A stretch of DNA of 7,572 nt, taken from assembly GCA_018659505.1 (NCBI GenBank), contig JABJMI010000926.1:1-7572 (forward strand), read 5' to 3'. The notes beneath the pieces are model-generated. The model had not been told where the DNA came from, made no database searches, and saw nothing but the letters and a program-made list of their open reading frames with translations. Positions 6,201 through 7,572 of this stretch are shown one piece after another. Every line of letters begins with the position of its first letter. Position 1 is the stretch's first letter. The position numbers and the translations under genes were made by a program. Source of the DNA: Planctomicrobium sp. GTDB taxonomy: Bacteria > Planctomycetota > Planctomycetia > Planctomycetales > Planctomycetaceae.

Positions 6201-7053
6201 GCGAGCGGCTTTCTGGACCATTGCAACAGTCTTCGTTATTCACACCGCCGCTTTGCTTGGTCGTATTTACATCTCTGGACGTCCTCCCGTAACGAACTTG
6301 TATTCGTCTGCAATCTTTATTGGCTGGGCAGTTGTCTTAGGCAGTCTGATTTTAGAGAAAATATCGAAACTTGGGGCAGCAAGCCTTGTAGGTGCAGACG
6401 TCGGATTTTTAAGTTTGCGTATCGCTGACACCTTAAGTGGAGACGATACATTCGTCGTACTGGAAGCAGTCCTTGATACTCAGTTTTGGCTTGCGACACA
6501 CGTTGTTTGCATAACACTTGGTTACGCAACGACTTACCTCGCAGGCTTCTTTGGAATTCTCTATCTACTTGCGGGGATATTCACGCCAAAACTTGATAAG
6601 ACAATGGCGAAAGAAGTTAGCCGCATGATCTACGGTGTTCTCTGCTTCGCCACCTTCTTCAGCTTCGTAGGGACAGTTCTCGGTGGTCTCTGGGCGGATG
6701 ATTCTTGGGGACGTTTCTGGGGCTGGGATCCTAAAGAGAATGGTGCCTTGATCATCGTATTATGGAACGCCCTCGTCATTCACGCTCGCTGGGGAAACAT
6801 CGTTAAAGACAAAGGATCAGCGATCCTCGTCGTCTTAGGCAACATCGTCGTCAGCTGGTCCTGGTTCGGTGTCAACGAACTTGGAGTCGGCAAACACTCG
6901 TACGGTTTTACTCAAGGAGTCCTCGCCTGGCTAACCGTCTTTATGGCGTCGCAACTTCTGATTGCTTCCCTCGGCTTCATACCGAAGTCGCTGTGGATGA
7001 GTAAACCTGATGAAGATCGAAAACCTAAAGATCCAGACTTCCTTCATGCTTAA
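3205..7053 (+). CDS. ccsA: ResB-CcsA (CcsBA-type) fusion, system II cytochrome c heme lyase
   Basis: The 1282-residue membrane protein should export heme and attach it to CXXCH cysteines of apocytochromes c outside the membrane. The ResB half has a first helix at 44-63 (after LASLKLTVCL), a second at 148-165 ending LNLLAAHTVRF, an H302-A-G helix (298-316) followed by an EGE strand, a soluble domain (about 317-570) and a closing helix (571-594). Four extra helices (about 173-194, 212-231, 241-259, 271-291) sit between the second helix and the HAG helix. After one more helix (623-643) comes an insert of about 330 residues with GRSMPIDSFANNSLL (668-682). The CcsA half starts near 972 and holds SGRPPVTNLYSS (1024-1035), H1099, the heme-binding WWD segment WGRFWGWDPKENGALI (1168-1183), H1193 and GKHSYG with H1231. 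By position, H161, H1099, H1193 and H1231 are the best candidates for the four conserved heme-related histidines. A model with about 18 helices puts WWD, H1099 and H1231 on the outer face. The frame is intact. Confidence 0.95.
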   Translation: MASTTDMPDNEETFEIEPSAKKVETWETWGAVQKVLKPLASLKLTVCLFPAAIFIVLAGTFAQVNDDIWTVVNEYFRVNTNNLLVGRIPFFNFKELFVWIDGDIFLPESFFPATPSFPDNLTWMASIWPDGTKDLPNWCGIWFPKGWTIGIVMALNLLAAHTVRFKVQASGTRLTIGSVVLIIGSIFTYLVILSGSSNHGLQAKPLIDYDTLRIMMLTTLFGLCGASIYGTIASEKKEQRWLCGIGSILLALTAMFTAQWQANDEASMRILYQLVKATFAALILLAGCIAVFKKRAGVVLLHAGIGLMMFYDVLVGVNHIESQMTIIEGETTSYSRDIREVEFAVIDRSGQDEEIVTVVGQSKIDDVGEKVSDQRLPFDIEVVKFFLNSDVRGLRGFEDDEEVPENYATKGVGTSVVAADADNVKGTDTGGGVDMSSLYVKLTSKDGEDLGTYLTSSIFDLTDNEFGKSQTVEVDGKNYDIGLRFVRYYYDFQVTLNDVQKNDYKGTSKVKDYSSYITLNEPENDLEFDFRIWMNNPMRFAGKTFYQSNYGMVEGGKEFTTFQVVDNVGWMTPYVSCMIVWVGMMFHFGLTLLRYLGRRARLIALETEASREAMKGPLSTMDKIGWGVSIIICGGIILSVAMLGRAPSETDDEFHVAEFGELPMWYKGRSMPIDSFANNSLLRLADYESYRDAEGEKHSATEWVLSLMADEEKARDARIFKIENKEVIEALGLEDRKRFTYSFNELLHSDKIDGIKEMGMLTILRGLEGLTEIDSNKPREFDIAASETPEAERSLFQRKIIELSRKIDDYVLFEFTLGNARIVDLMKDQSEAPEGTPAIAELAFKLREFNRLHKQAFRDLPIALVVPTHLNAGKRPENEVFQTEWESVAASKIFNEIYSEMEAIDTEDEFNKPPAISEFISLLNAYKAGEVETFNKNLKEYRALLNDYEHEKEDANLLTKTKFEAVYNRFGAFNLASWLYVFAGILGSLGWLFFPQIFQRAAFWTIATVFVIHTAALLGRIYISGRPPVTNLYSSAIFIGWAVVLGSLILEKISKLGAASLVGADVGFLSLRIADTLSGDDTFVVLEAVLDTQFWLATHVVCITLGYATTYLAGFFGILYLLAGIFTPKLDKTMAKEVSRMIYGVLCFATFFSFVGTVLGGLWADDSWGRFWGWDPKENGALIIVLWNALVIHARWGNIVKDKGSAILVVLGNIVVSWSWFGVNELGVGKHSYGFTQGVLAWLTVFMASQLLIASLGFIPKSLWMSKPDEDRKPKDPDFLHA

Positions 7054-7572
7054 TAAAATTGTTTTAGGGATACTACTCACGTCACTGATATTGGAATCTC
7101 CTCTATTCAGCGACGAAATCAAACTCCCCTACTCCCCTGCCCCGGTCGATAATCCTTTGAAAGGATTGGTCCCTTATGCACGACCAACACCAGGGCGTTT
7201 TCCCCATAGCATGGAGTTTAACTACCTGCCGTCGAGATTTGCGAATCAACCGTCGAGCATGCTTCCTTCCGGTTGTCTGGCGTTAGGAACAGGCGAAGTG
7301 ACTGGACGCGAAGTTGATAAAACCAAAGTGAACGAGACTCTTGAAGAGAGCCTCAACGTAACCTGCGAAGGGGTCTACCCTCGACATCTGCAAGGGATCG
7401 CAAAAGACGAAGATTCCATCTACTGGTCGTTCACAACCGAATTTGTAAAAACCGATTTACAGGGTAAGGTTCTCAAAAAGATTCCGGTCGCAAATCATCA
7501 TGGTGATCTTTGCTACAGCGAAGGGAAACTCTTTATTGCGGTGAACCTCGGTAACTTCAACGATCCACAGGG
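7046..7572 (+). CDS. secreted protein of unknown function, 3' end beyond the window
   Basis: An open frame runs from ATG 7046 to the window edge with no stop (175 codons visible). It begins with a Sec signal peptide: N3-K4, a hydrophobic stretch (5-16) and likely cleavage after F21-S22. Residues 36-62 read NPLKGLVPY followed by FPHSMEFNYLP. I recall this pairing from the N-terminus of DUF4832-type glycosidase-like proteins in planctomycetes. A stretch with few landmarks (63-108) follows. Residues 109-175 (GVYPRHLQGIAKDEDSIYWS, then FVKTDLQGKVLKKIPV, NHHGDLCYSEGKLFIAVNLG) look like blades of a beta-propeller, with short strands and D-x-Q-G turns. Function is unknown. The start overlaps the ResB-CcsA stop by 8 nt, which suggests translational coupling. 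An upstream in-frame ATG at 7010 is possible: GGATGAG (6995-7001) precedes it, and the frame is closed by TGA at 6998-7000. I prefer 7046 because it gives a normal short signal peptide. Confidence 0.78.
   Translation, partial: MLNKIVLGILLTSLILESPLFSDEIKLPYSPAPVDNPLKGLVPYARPTPGRFPHSMEFNYLPSRFANQPSSMLPSGCLALGTGEVTGREVDKTKVNETLEESLNVTCEGVYPRHLQGIAKDEDSIYWSFTTEFVKTDLQGKVLKKIPVANHHGDLCYSEGKLFIAVNLGNFNDPQ

Overview
The window looks like chromosomal DNA from a planctomycete of moderate GC, probably in the Planctomycetaceae or a related family. This comes from protein style, not from a search. The evidence is a Tat-exported DUF1571-type protein, a histone-tail-like basic/acidic small protein of a kind I associate with planctomycetes, a very long ResB-CcsA fusion for system II cytochrome c maturation, and a secreted protein starting with an 'NPLKGLVPY' motif. 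I see no sign of a mobile element, CRISPR array or prophage.

Layout from left to right. Positions 1-20 hold the 5' end of a tRNA gene on the minus strand, cut by the window edge, with a good sigma-70-like promoter at 37-65. A leader with a possible hairpin (240-264) precedes a 140-residue protein at 296-718 on the plus strand. It has a lysine-rich N-terminal third, a compact middle and an acidic tail. A strong hairpin with T-tracts on both sides (752-787) separates it from the convergent DUF1571 gene (812-1645, minus). A 380-bp divergent intergenic region (1646-2025) follows. It carries a tandem pair of ATTATTC-containing repeats, a perfect 10-bp palindrome, a consensus TATAAT box and a 5'-leader hairpin.

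The rightward group then begins. A lipoprotein (2026-3132) contains an internal duplication whose pieces are out of order. After 72 bp comes the 1282-residue ResB-CcsA fusion (3205-7053), preceded by a clear Shine-Dalgarno sequence. A secreted protein of unknown function (from 7046 or 7010) overlaps the fusion's stop codon and runs off the right edge. Because it has no stop codon inside the window, a simple ORF search that requires a stop would miss it.

How the genes may work together: the ResB-CcsA protein should carry heme across the membrane and attach it to c-type apocytochromes. The lipoprotein upstream and the secreted protein overlapping downstream probably share its transcript and act outside the cytoplasmic membrane. 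A functional link to cytochrome maturation is only a neighbourhood inference. The DUF1571 protein is also exported but is transcribed the other way. The most unusual items are the permuted repeat lipoprotein, the size and insertions of the ResB-CcsA fusion, and the apparently composite N-terminus of the last gene.
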